Origin: Pyrenopolyporus hunteri
Lineage: Eukaryota > Ascomycota > Sordariomycetes > Xylariales > Hypoxylaceae
Assembly: GCA_902806595.1 (NCBI GenBank)
Contig: CADCXC010000004.1
Coordinates: 682,001 to 746,000 of the forward strand
Direction of reading: 5' to 3'
DNA length: 64,000 nucleotides
A program made the position numbers and the translations under genes. The notes beneath the pieces are model-generated. The model saw nothing but the letters and a program-made list of their open reading frames with translations. It ran no database searches and was not told where the DNA came from. Shown here piece by piece: positions 22,938 to 34,600 of the stretch (position 1 is its first letter; every line of letters starts with the position of its first letter).

Positions 22938-23615
22938 ATGAGTCTCCCAGAGTATAAGAAGGACTTTCTGCGGGCCGCCGTGGCCGGTGGTGCCCTGCGA
23001 TTCGGGTCCTTTGAGCTCAAGTCAAAACGCATATCGCCCTACTTCTTCAATGCTGGTGACTTCTACACGGGCGAGCTGCACGAGCCCATCATGGACGCCT
23101 ATGCCCAGACCATTGCTACAAGCGAGTTAGCGGACGGCTTCGACGTCATCTTCGGGCCCGCCTATAAAGGCATCCCGCTGGCCGCTACCGTCTTCTACGC
23201 CTTGATCAAGATGGACCGTGCTAAGTATCGCCGCGCCGCCTATAGCTTCGACCGCAAGGAGGCCAAGGACCACGGCGAGGGCGGCACTATCGTCGGCTCT
23301 CCTCTCAAGGGCAAGCGCGTCCTCATAATCGACGACGTCGTGTCTGCCGGCACCGCCAAGCGCCAGGCCATTGACATGATCCGGGCAGCCGGCGGTACCG
23401 TCGTAGGCATAGTTGTCGCGTTAGACCGCCAGGAGACCCTTCCCGACGGCGACGGCAAGACGAGCGCCATCGGCCAGCTGCGGAAGGAGTATCAAATCCC
23501 GATCGTCTCCATTGTGAAGCTGGACGACATCATTGACGGGATGAGAGGTGAGATTTCGGACACGGACATCAAGAACATCGAGGAGTACCGTGCCAAGTAC
23601 GGGGCGAGCGATTGA
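22938..23615 (+). CDS. URA5: Orotate phosphoribosyltransferase
   Basis: A single exon of 225 residues, the normal length for the fungal enzyme. It transfers ribose-5-phosphate from PRPP to orotate, giving OMP in de novo pyrimidine synthesis in the cytosol. The type I PRPP-binding motif is RVLIIDDVVSAGTA (127-140) with Asp132 and Asp133. The flexible catalytic loop is FDRKEAKDHGEGG (105-117). FGPAYKGIPLA (72-82) is also diagnostic. The start is MSLPEYKKDFL, as in other Ura5 proteins. The gene is intronless with high GC and strong codon bias, fitting a highly expressed enzyme. NOG1 is its divergent neighbour; the association is not functional as far as I know. Confidence 0.97.
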   Translation: MSLPEYKKDFLRAAVAGGALRFGSFELKSKRISPYFFNAGDFYTGELHEPIMDAYAQTIATSELADGFDVIFGPAYKGIPLAATVFYALIKMDRAKYRRAAYSFDRKEAKDHGEGGTIVGSPLKGKRVLIIDDVVSAGTAKRQAIDMIRAAGGTVVGIVVALDRQETLPDGDGKTSAIGQLRKEYQIPIVSIVKLDDIIDGMRGEISDTDIKNIEEYRAKYGASD

Positions 23616-24482
23616 TTAGTTGTCGTTACGACGATGAATTAGCTCCAGGGTCATCATCATCAGGGTTATTATTAGACACGGGTGGGTTTCTGGTGATCGA
23701 CACAAAAAAATCAAGACGGGCCGTTCAGAATAATAAAATTAAATTAATCAGGCAAATGAAAAAAAAAGAAAAAAGAAAAAAGAAAAGGGAAATATATTTG
23801 ACGCAATTAGCTGCTCGCCTATTTCCGACGACGAGGTACAAGTACAGACGGAGAAGCATTGTCCAACGAGTCTTGGCCCGAGTATAGAATACCCCTTTTT
23901 TCTATTCCCGGTCAGTACATGTAGTAGAAATGCGGTTTAACGCGAACCCCCTATTCCAAGTATGCATTTATGCAGCATAATGGGCCAACGTGGCTTGCGC
24001 CGGGCGAGCCAGTGGCGTCTCCTGTCCAACTTCAAATCCCGAAATCCCAGAGTAAAATAAAAATAATAAATAATAAAAAAAAACGCATGTCGCATGACTA
24101 CTACAAATGACGGCAGCACCAACAACTACTACATCGATACAGTAGGTACATTACAGGCATTGCGAATTCTGTGAGATCTGAGAACAGAATACCCATTCAT
24201 CCGAAGTCGTACTGTGCGATACGGAGGAGCCAGTGATAATTAAAAATTAAAGGGAAAAAAAAGGAAGAAAAAAAATCGAAGCAAATCTAATCTCAGACTC
24301 ACCGCCTTCTTCCGCCAGACCGCACACAACGGCACACAGAGGCGGCTTACGTTATCGAAACGTCTCGGAAGCTTGCTCACGGCCGTCTCTCACTGGCACA
24401 CGACAGATACACTTCTCCTAGACGGGGGTCGGTGAGAAAGGGAAAAAGTTGGACGACATACAGTACGGTAACGAAGACCGGC
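23616..24482. other. URA5 downstream region
   Basis: A/T-rich 3' untranslated-type sequence with A-rich tracts (23758-23790, 24054-24082, 24240-24276). No gene supported. The last part is the upstream region of the small membrane protein gene. Confidence 0.5.
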
Positions 24483-25278
24483 ATGTCGTTACTACAGTAA
24501 GTCGAATTCTCATTTTCACATGCCTCTTCACTACCGACGCTACACACCTACATGCATACCTTAGGGTAGCATATAGTACACACACCTTAACGCACATACA
24601 ACACATACCTACATGCCTACATGCCTACATGCCTACATACACACGCCCTACATTCATACCACGCATACACACATAATGTCTGTTACCTGGCCCGAGAGCG
24701 AGGCCAGACCAGACTAGCCGGCCAGCGAGCCAGCGAACTAGCCAACTGACCAAGCCCAAAACCAACCACTCACGCCTCACCGTCTCACCGTCTCACACCT
24801 CTCGGGCGTCACCGACTTATACACACATACCTACATTACATGCATACATAGCTACCTACCTGCATACATACATCATACATACATACACAGACACATACAC
24901 ATACACATATCATACCGTGTCAAAACAATAACGATAACGATCATTACTACCTACCTACTATTACCACCACTACTGCTATCAACTACCTACCCTATACATC
25001 CCCCCTCCCCCTTTCCCCGCTAAAATACCAACCTCCCTTACCAACCAACCTCAAAAAATCATAGGTCGTTCCGCAACCTGTCGCCGCGCGCTCGCATAGG
25101 CGTCGGCCTGGGCCTGCTAGCCTGGGGCGCCATCGGGCTGCATCTGTCTGACCGGGCCGAAGAGCGGTACGGCTTCACGCCCACCGAGGACGACAAGGCG
25201 GCGCTCGCCAAGATCCTGCCCAGCGTCACCGCCGTCGACAGGGACGAGGGTGGTAGCGGTAGCGGTAGCAAGAAATAA
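24483..25278 (+). CDS. Small single-pass membrane protein of unknown function
   Basis: Two exons: 24483-24496 (14 nt, MSLLQ less one base) and 25065-25278, giving 75 residues. The joined start is MSLLQSFRNLSPRARIGVGL. A Gly/Leu/Ala/Trp-rich transmembrane segment (VGLGLLAWGAIGLHL) follows a basic stretch, then DRAEERYGFTPTEDDKAALAKI and a Gly/Ser tail. The small size, basic N-terminus and single membrane helix suggest a mitochondrial inner-membrane or small accessory protein; I recognise similar short fungal hypothetical proteins but no named family. Evidence for exon 1 is indirect: ATG followed by a perfect GTAAGT donor in the right phase to join the open exon that begins after ATAG at 25064. 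The intron of 568 bp is long for this genome and is full of ACAT/CTAC microsatellites. A different upstream exon remains possible. Confidence 0.6.
24608..24640 (+). repeat. Octamer tandem repeat (CTACATGC)n inside an intron
   Basis: Three full copies plus partials. The reverse complement of this unit (GCATGTAG) is tandemly repeated at 37917-37968. Confidence 0.85.
24800..24910 (+). repeat. ACAT/CATA-rich microsatellite in the intron
   Basis: Imperfect ACATAC/CATACAT units in the long intron of the small membrane protein gene. Confidence 0.75.
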
Positions 25279-25851
25279 GGATATAGTGAAGGGTAAGGGT
25301 AGTTGGTTAGGGAAAATAGGGAGGAACGGAGGAAAATGGGGACAATGGGCGGTGAATGAAGGGAAAAAGGGAAAGAAGAAAATGGGGGGGAAAATAAGAC
25401 GAAAAAAGAAAAAAAAAGAAGAGTGAGAAAATAGAAAGAGAATGTCACGAGAAGCGGGATCGAAGGATCGAAGGAACATCACACGAAGGAGAGGAAGAAT
25501 GGACGAAAGAATGAACGAACGAACGGGACGAACACAGGTTGGGGGCAAATAACGCTTGTGTATTTTTTTTATGAATATTAAAAATTTTTTTTCCTTGCTT
25601 TCTTACATGGCCTACCTACCCTACATACAGGTAAATCGTGCCGCTGTATGGTCTGCTGTAACTGCTACTACTACTGCTGCTGCCGCTGCTGGATGGCTGG
25701 CTAGATGGCTGGCTGGCTGGCTAACTGCGGCCTATCGGAAGGCTAGCCTGGGGCGGCATAACGAGAGCTACATGGTATGTGTGGTATGTGTGGTATGTAT
25801 GGCATGTATGTAGGGTATGTATGTATGTAGGTTAGGTACTTACGCACGTAT

Positions 25852-25877
25852 ACATCCATCCATCCATCCATCCATCC
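25852..25877 (+). repeat. (CATC)n microsatellite
   Basis: About six tandem CATC units in noncoding DNA. Confidence 0.9.
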
Positions 25878-27682
25878 ACCCAGATTATACCATGCCATGC
25901 CATACGCCTTGGCCAGCGAGTATTATGTATCGTATTGTACAAGTACAGTGCAGTGCGGTGCGGTGCAGCGCAAGTTGCAGAGCGAAGAAGGGCAAAGAAT
26001 TCGCCACCTGGAAGAAGATCATGGACCGGCTTGTTCTGCCGGAGCTCTGGCTCCCTGGTTCGAAAGTTGTATCATCCTTTCCTATCGTATCGTACCCTAT
26101 CCTATTGTACCGTGTCATAGCGCCTCTCTTCCCTCGATTGCCGCAACGCTAAGCCGGTACGGTGATGTACCCTTTCCAGCTCCCAATGTTTAGCTGCCTA
26201 ACCTAAACGACGATCTGCCTCGTTAGGGAGAGAGGAGGGGGATAGGAGGGGAGGGAGGGGAGAGTAGAGCAGAGCAGAAGAGAGGAGAAGGCGGGAAGAA
26301 AGAAAGTGAGAAAGAGGGGGTTAGAAACGACCTCATCCAGGGACGTGGCTGCTGAGCTTCGGCTGAATTCAGCAGTTCGGCTTGCCTTGTCTGTCTGCCC
26401 AGCTCTGCTACCTGGTCGAACCCGTGCCACGTAGGGTAAACACATGATGGCAGATCAACCGGGGAGAGTCGACGTTCGTGTCAGTAGCGTTCCTGCAGAC
26501 AGCACTGCCGGCGCCAACAGGACCCCTGGCATGGGCAAGGGCCGCGAGCGTCATACACGTCGCTGGAGACCGTGGACGGCTGACATCGTATGGAGGGACT
26601 CTGCTCATGGAACGTGGAGGACGGACGGCGCTTCTCGTAGGGATCTCGCCGAGCGAGGCGAGCAGAGCGCGCCATGTTGTTTTCGCCCAAGCCTTTATTT
26701 TTTTCTCGAGACGACGCAATTCACGCAGGACCGTCAGTCGGGCTCCCCCTCGCTAGACGCATATTCAGGGCCGGGTGGCTATGAATGGTTATGTTATGTT
26801 ATGTACTGCACCTACATACATTACATAACATAGCGTACATAATGTCGATACCAGCTTTAACCGGACGAGCGGGCGGGCGAGGGCACGGTTCAACGCCCCA
26901 GCCAAAGCCTTACGTCGGGACGCGAAGGAGCAGCAAGAGGAGTGGTGCTCGGTGCTTCATCCGTGCTAGAAGGAACTGCTAGAGCTGCCAGTCTAGTCTA
27001 GCACGATATGCCCTGCTGCCCTAAAAAAATAAAAGAAAAAAAAAATAAAAAAAGGAAAATGCCCGAAGGAGAGTCGACTTCGGAATAGCCGCTCCTCCAC
27101 GTGGCGGTCTCCACGGGGGCCATAAAGTCGGCTATGGGTAATTGAATACCTATACTTAGCTCGACGATAACCACGGTCCGGACCCTTGCCAGATACTATA
27201 CTCGTCGACGTGCCTTACGTAGTTCGAGGTTAGCCGTTAGGCACAGGTATAGCGAGAGGGGAGAAAGTGACGGAGAGGAAGACAGAGAGACAAAAAGAGA
27301 CATCGTGACTGAAGAATATACTTACAGCTACCTCGAACTACATAGCTATCGACCGAGCAAAGCGGCGAGCCCCTTCTTCCCCTGCTCGAGCTAAAAAGAT
27401 TGCTCGTCCATTCGCTCGTTCGCTCACCTGTTCATTCCCAGCCCGAGTCGTTTTTCGAAATGTGCATGTTGTGCGCGCGCGCGTATAGCATCCCTGCGTC
27501 TATACTCTCGATTCTATACAATCGGGTTGGTCAGGGGCGGTTCCACTTCCGTATGTGACAGGTCACTTTCCCTATACCTGATCAAGCCCGGCTTGCTACA
27601 TAGTATATACTCGGTCCACTACCTTAATAGGACCGCATTAATGATCTAGGTAGTTACATAAGAGTTGTGGCTTCATCTATAC

Positions 27683-27698
27683 GTAGGTAGGTAGGTAG
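27683..27698 (+). repeat. (GTAG)n microsatellite
   Basis: Four tandem GTAG units, one of many such tracts in the intergenic DNA of this window. Confidence 0.85.
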
Positions 27699-28607
27699 TT
27701 ATGTAATATTTGACTTCTGACAGGCGAAATGTCATATTCGATAACGTAACCTGCTAGCCCTACGAATCCTACCTCTCAAGCGTTACGATGAAGACGGCAA
27801 CACATGATAATACCACGAGACAGGTCACCTAAGTAGGTAAATATGCAGGTCCATTGAAATAGATGTCATAAAATTTCAAAATCCTGTAGCCATCTAAGCG
27901 TGGGGAAGGCAACGTCGGTTTACGTACCTAGGTAGGTAGATAAGGTAGCCGTGAAAAGAAAAGCCTTTTCTAATCCCCCCTTTTTGTGTACGGCATAGAC
28001 GATAGTTCAATAGATTATTTCTTTACTACAAGTCTTATGGCAATGACGCGGGTCTAAGACGAAGAGACGTCAAAAGCGAATTGCACGCGATAAGGCAAGG
28101 TGGGAACAAAGGAAAATGTGACCATATACTTTGATTGTTCTGATCTGTAATCTATCTCATCCATAAACATCAGTGGAAGAAAAACATGCTGCAATGAGTC
28201 CGCCTCCTATCCTCACACTTTGCTCGAATGCCCCCTTATGAAATAATGCGTACCACAAGAAACGAGACCACCCCAGGAATTGTAAACCGGTCAGTGTAGA
28301 CGTGAACTTCATGATCACCTCCCAAGAGGGGTTGTGGACCGTTGCTTTTTTAAGCCGGCCTGAATCTAATCATCGAGTCTAAATGCAGACGCCACAGCCA
28401 GTCTAGTTGCGAGCCAACCCGGAAAATGCAGAGAAATTGCCGCCATCAACCCGATCCGATGCAGAAAAGAATCGAAACTTTTTTTTTACGAGGCCAGATG
28501 GAAGAGAGAGAGGAAATAAGGAAAAGAACGAAAATAGAAACGAAACGCCGCATGTATGCTTTTGTAATGTTCATGGTCTCTGGCCCATTAGTGATTGCCC
28601 TTTTTGC

Positions 28608-31600
28608 TTAGACTTCCGTTTTGACCGCAGGCATGCCCGGAGATTCCACCACCGATGGCAGAGGCTTGAAAAGTTGCGCCATGTCCAACGTAAGATTCGA
28701 TACCCCATAGTCATTGTCGATATCGCTGACAGAACCTAGCTCCTCGCCTCTCGTCGCGCCATCCGTCATAACCCAGGACTTAACAGATTTTATGAGTTGA
28801 ATGACCTGCCGAAACCGGCTGTCCGGGGCCATCTGTAAATCCGCCACAGATGTATTCTTGAGCATCCACTTCGCAAGCCAGTAAAAATGAATTCCGTCGC
28901 GGCAGAATCCATATCGGCGAGGATTCGAGACCGACGGATGAAATTGAATCGCCATGTCCATGTCCCAATATGATTTGAACTTGTCAAGTGCGGTGCATAA
29001 GATCTTGTACGTCTGGGCCGACAAACCAGCGACTGGCGTACCTGTTGTGCTATTATTGGCGCTTACGTTACCGCTTCCCGTGTCCGAACCGTTCGTGGTG
29101 ACCCAGTCATTCTGTGAAAGAGGCGTGGAAAATCCATCCAATGCAGGTATGCGACCTTCTATCTGCGCACGTCTGATCTGAGCTAGTATCGCGTGGATCA
29201 GGATAAACTTCCCATACAGGTTCGTGCTTCCGGGGTGTATCTTATACGACCCGTGGAATAACGCCGTGAGTGTCAGGTTAAGTTCGGGCTGCTTACTGCG
29301 TTGCGAACCGTCCGGATTTTTCGCTCTCGCTGCTTCAGATCCGTATAGGCTTAAGCCTTGCGCGCAGTCAAGCGCAGATTGTGCTTCCCATGCCGCGTCG
29401 TCCGCGGGCAAGGGAATACGAATCTCAAAGCTATCGAATTGAGGATCACAATTGAAATAGAGGCCGCGCGCAACATCAAGAAGGTAAATCATGTGCATCA
29501 CCCGAATACGTGACTCCTGCTCGACCCAAGCCGTCCAGTCGAACTGTCCGGGGTTCAAATCTTCTACGGCGATTTTTGGCTGGTGAAAGACGCTGTACAG
29601 AGCTGAATCATTCCGGACTTGCAGCAAATCAAATCTTCGGGCGATGTCCGCCACCAGCGGAAAGAGTCTCCTAGCACTTTCGCGCTGGATAGGCGTGCCG
29701 TTCCAGATAAGAAGCGCCGACACCAGAATGAGTGCCTGTAATCGCTCGATGTCCTTCTTGTCCTTGCCGGTGCCGAATTTGAAGCAGGCTTGGTCACTAT
29801 TGGTGGCGAAGAGATCGCAGTCGCGCTCGAGCGCTATCTTTAGAAAATTCATTACCTCTCGAACGTTGGAAGATGTAACACGGTTGGAGTAGCAGGCGCC
29901 TACGCAACACATTGCTGCGATAAGGCCGGTGTAGGCCTCCATGATACGGAAAGTAGGGATGTGCAGGAACGAAAAGTGGAAGTGGAAATGGATGTATGAA
30001 TCAAGAAAGTCTCTAATATTGACGGGAGAAAAGAAGTCGTTCAGACCAGCGGTTTGGCTTGAGGCGACGGTGCCGGGCGGGTGGAAAAAGCTGTGGATTT
30101 GCGAACATAGTTGGTGGTAGGGATCTTGCGTCGACGGCTGCATGTTCCAGTTCGAAAAGAAGAGCGATCGGTCGTTCACATCGTTCGGGGCCACGCCTGG
30201 CATGCCGTTAGGTCTTTCGGAAGTAAGGTTAGGCTCGGTTTTGATTGCGGTCTGATTCTGTCCAATATTAGGAGGGAACTGATTGACGTAGGCATGGTGC
30301 GCACCAGACTGTGGAAACATCTGGGCCCAGTCAAGGCCAGATTGTTGGGTTGAGCCAGAAGCTCCATACATAGGCATGCCATTTTGGCCCGGGGGCATGT
30401 TGAAATTGGCCAGCTGAGGGTTGATATTCGATGATATCGAATTCGACACATCGCCGTTGTAGCCGCCGGTCATGCTTCTTCGATCCCGGTTGCCGTTATC
30501 GTCCATCCGGCTCATGCTGCTCGATCTAGAAAGCTGGTTCTGGTCGTTGGCCATGTTTCCCATACCATCTTGGATCTGGACCATACCGAATGGGTGTACG
30601 ACATTATCACCTGGCATGTTAGCCATGCCATTCATATGACCCATATCGCCCTCGTTAGCCTTCTGAGCATTCTGCTGCTGCTTCTTAACATGCGCTTGGG
30701 GATGAGACAGATGGCTCACCCCGGTGGGGTTTCCTCGTCGGATCGAGCACTTTTGGAAGTGACGTTTCAAGATGTCGCTTCGCGAAAAGGTATCGCGGCA
30801 CAACACGCACATGTACGGGCGGTCACCCGTGTCTATAAGATTAAGGTTAGCGGGGTGGAGAACACCGTTGTGGATCGGTGAGACTTACGGCGGAGAAGGT
30901 GGCGCTTGAGGTGCTTCGCGTGGAGGTAAGTCTTTGTACAGTGGGGACAGGGGAATTTTCCGTCCGCGTCCTTCTGCGGGATTACCGTGTTCTTGGAAGC
31001 ACCACTGCCCGTCGGCGCTGCGGGTCTTCCGGGAGCGCTGGGTAATATTCCACGACGGCCTTGGGAGCCGACTACATGGGTAGGCTGTTCGTTCTCTTGG
31101 AGGAGAGACTGTTGGTGAGGCATCATGGGACTTCCACTGTAAGGAGAGGGCAACCCGGTCTGCGGCATGACTCCGCCAGCGGGCATGGGACGAAGAACAG
31201 GGGGGCGCGCCGCCGCGGGAGCTGGCGCGATGGGCTGAGGGTGAGAGGCCGCGACAGAGGTCTGCGGCATCATCGAGGACGTAGTGGGATAGCCCTGCTG
31301 CTGCGGCTGATACTGATTAGGCATCATGCCGTATGAACCACGCGTAGGGCCAGAATTAGGAGGAGGATATTGGCTCATGTTGTTTGGCGGTTGCGGAGTA
31401 TTGGGAGTACCTGGCGTCCTTGGCGTATGCGGATGGCTGCCGTAAATAGATTGCATAGCAGTGGTATTGTGTTGTAGAGGGGGCAATGTATGCTGGATGG
31501 ACGCGTGCTGCAGTTGGTTAGGGGAGATGGCTGCTGGCGAAGGATATGAAGATCCAGAAGTGCCTATGTTGTTAGACGTGTATGGGTTTTGGTTTGAAGA

Positions 31601-31612
31601 GCCACCGTCCAT
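28608..31612 (-). CDS. C2H2/C2HC zinc-finger transcription factor with fungal_trans domain (Klf1-like)
   Basis: Two exons on the minus strand: 31612-30889 and 30832-28608, giving 982 residues. About 215 N-terminal residues are Pro/Gln/Ser/Asn-rich. Finger 1 is C2H2: Cys222, Cys225, His238, His242. Finger 2 is C2HC: Cys250, Cys253, His266, Cys270, after the linker TGDRPYM. The codon of His242 is completed by the splice, so intron removal builds finger 1. A long disordered linker (270-480) precedes a helical region from about 485 (CSQIHSFFHPPGT, then a fungal-specific transcription factor middle-homology region) to about 900. Pairing C2H2 fingers with this domain is rarer than the usual Zn2Cys6 pairing and is known in S. 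pombe Klf1-type proteins; I use that only as a family pointer. Nuclear DNA-binding regulator; target genes unknown. An upstream region of more than 1.5 kb separates it from the next feature. Confidence 0.88.
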
Positions 31613-34600
31613 ATCCCGCTGAAAAGTGTCCGAGTGGCAATTGCAGATGAGGCCACGATTGCTTGGAGTGAAGCAACCTTAGGTCTCGTGATGCTGCAAT
31701 TGTCTTTATTTCCACCTCTTCCCTTCCTTGTCCGAGGCTCACGATCTTAAGTTGATGGAAACCCTGCACGAAGCGAATGTGATTTTGAGGATGCGCGACG
31801 ACGGAGCGGGGCGCAGGAAAACGAACGCGTTGGCTTTGGCGTTGGTTCTAAGTTTTTTTTTAAGCTGACAGGTGCCGCAGATCAAGTATCCGAAAGCGGT
31901 GACCCGGTGATCCTGATAATTCCTCCACGCCTGATACCCGACCTGAGGATGTAGACGTCGACGCCAGTGCGGGTAGTGGATTATCGCACAAGGGCAGGGT
32001 TGGCGATGTTGAAGCCGAGATGCAGGAAAGGGAAATAAAGCAAAAAATAAAAATTAAGCGGCGATGAGGGGAAGGGTTTTGTTTTTGGGGTAGAATTGGG
32101 GATTGAATGGAGCAGGTAGACGAAAACAGTTCGTGAGGCTCCAAACCCAGCAGCAGAAGATGGGACTTGTGAATGGGGTCCAAATGGTTGTTGTTTGTAA
32201 AGTGGAGAATTTGGGTCCACGTTCCTCGAGGTGAGAGGTGTGGTGGTCGCGACTTCTTATTTCAACCGAATCAATAATTTACCCCCCTTCTTAACAGGGA
32301 AGGAACCGTGGTAAATTTTTTTTTTTTTGTTTCGGTCGGTTTTATTATTTTGGTTCGCCTGAGTACTAGTCCCTTGTCAGAAATCAATTCGCGTGTCTCG
32401 TCTGGTGGTCCTGGAAGTCTAGGTACAAGGTACGAAGATACGCCAGAAAAGGAAAAGTGGGCTCGAATGCCGAACGAACCGTTTTAATTCGGTTGGTGGG
32501 TGGTGGATGTAGTGAAAATGGCGGCGGACAAAGTGGGTGCGTGGGTGCCGTGGATGATGAATAGATGACGGTGACTCGTCGAGATTTTGATGCATGCAAA
32601 ATGCAAGTCAAATTTTTGAAGGTGGGTGGGTGTGTTCAAGACTTTGGGTTTGGAGCTTTCTCGGTGGAAGAGAGGAAAGAGGAAAAAGGGAAAATAGAAG
32701 GGGGAAAAAATTGAAATAGTAAAAATCAATGGTTATGTACGAAGTATGTACTTGTACAGTGTAGGTAAAATACAATGTACGTATGTACAATCAAACGGAA
32801 AACGGAATGGTGGGTTCTCAGAGCGGGTAGATGAGATGGGGGTACCTTGAGCTGACACTGTTTGTATATGGCAGTGGGAAGTTTCGAAGCTAAGCCGTGG
32901 CAAGAATAGAAAAATTCGTTAGGAGGTACTACTTCTCGCCATTTGATCAGGGAAGGGGGGGCGGGCGTGTGCTGCGTTAACGCGTCGGGCGATCACAGGA
33001 GAAAAAAAAATTCGACAATATAAAAAAATAAAAATTAAATATAAGAAGGCGGGAAAAAAAGAAACACGGTAAAAAAAGAGAGCAAGAGGCACACACTTAC
33101 ATCAAACCCGAGATCCACCACAAGATACCTCCAGGTAAGGTTATGTTGTTATGGATGTAGGTGGTATGTACTAAATTCAGAGCTGATTCTGCCCCTCTTA
33201 AAGACGTTCTTGCACGTGGACACGAGTCGCTTTTTATTAATTTTCTTTCCCTTCCTTACAAGCGGTCAAGAGAGATGAAACGGCGAATTCGCGGAACTTC
33301 CTGGCAATGGATGAGAAACCACTACGAATCAGGTATGGCTGGCGTCTCCTCGTCAATGAGGGAACCGGGGGAAAGGCGCGGACTGTGAGAGCTTGAAGAG
33401 GCGGATAGGCAGAGAGGCAGAGAAGCAGAGAGGTAAGAGAGAGGGAGAGGGAAAGGGGAAAAGGAGAGAGGTTGTTCGAGGGCTTAAAGGGCGAGGTTGG
33501 AAAGTAAATACCAGGTTCAGAAGAGCGGAAGAGAGGAGAGAGAGTAGAAAGAGTAGAAAGAGGAGAGGAGAGAAAGAAATTCAACGATCAAATCATCTCA
33601 TCAAATTCACTAGGAATATCAGATGAAATCGTTCGTCGCGAGTCGGAACCTTGAATACGCAGGAGTCAGGGTACGTATGTATATGTGTATGTATTGTACG
33701 TAGGCTGGAGGACGAAGGTACATGGACAGCAACGGGGAACTATGCTCTAACCGAGGAAAGCACGCAGAGGAAAATAGACCAAGTATGCACCAGTATGCGC
33801 CAGTATGCACATAGGCGAAATCGGGCCAGGGGTATACTGGCAGCGTCCAGGGTTATTTAGTACTGCAACGGGTTAGACGCGCCCGATATAGGTACGTGTA
33901 CATATTCGGTAGGTAGGCTTGTTGGCTAGCCACCAAGGGCTAAACCAGCACGGACCTAGCCAGGGCACGCGAATGATTTGTGGCAGGCGAGAAACAATTC
34001 CAAGTCACAGAAAGTACCCACCTTGGATACGTAAGTACCTTAGGTATTAACCTAGCTGCACGTCTACCTTACGCAGGTAGGGTATGGGCTTCCTGGCTCG
34101 GATCCTCGACGTGTTGCATCAATACACACTACGTACGAGAAAGCTCATGTACACTATAGGTAGGTACTGTACCTGCCATTCTTTAACAATACATCCATGG
34201 GTAGAGACCGTACATACGTAGGTACCTAGGTAGGTACCCTAGGTACGATACGGTCAAGAGGTTAGCTTAGGTAGGTAGGTTCGTACATCCGTACGATGGT
34301 ACATTCGAAGAAGGAAAGTTAAAGGTAGGCAGGTTAAGTAAGGAGGCAGGAGGGAGGTAGGGCAGGCAGGTAGGAAGAAGAAGTCAAAGGAGAGAGAGTG
34401 TGTGTGTGAGAGAAGGAGGTATGGATGAGAAATGAGAAATAGAAGGCATGCGATTAATTGGATTAACTTATGAACCTAAGCCGCTTCCACTCTTCACTCT
34501 TCACTCTTGACATCTTCAACTTCCATGTTGCCGCACCACACATAACGACGACAGCGGTAGCAGTGGTGGTAATGGTAGCAGCAATCAGCGAGCACGATAT

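Larger units (their letters stand above)
25279..28607. other. 3.3-kb intergenic region, no gene supported
   Basis: Contains GA-rich sequence (25290-25530), GGCTGGCTGG and ATCC microsatellites, and dispersed TAGGTA words. A GC-rich island at about 26440-26690 is open in three frames but shows no recognised motif. A, T and AT-rich low-complexity tracts occur near 25560-25590 and 27020-27060. The right end carries the 3' untranslated region of the minus-strand zinc-finger gene. Confidence 0.55.

Noticed and set aside
25117..25548. A 143-codon minus frame rich in Phe/Ser/Pro
   Set aside because: Antisense of the small membrane-protein exon and of GA-rich sequence; low complexity only.
26444..26833. 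A 129-codon plus frame in the GC-rich island
   Set aside because: Runs into microsatellite-like sequence and has no motif; kept only as an observation, not as a gene.
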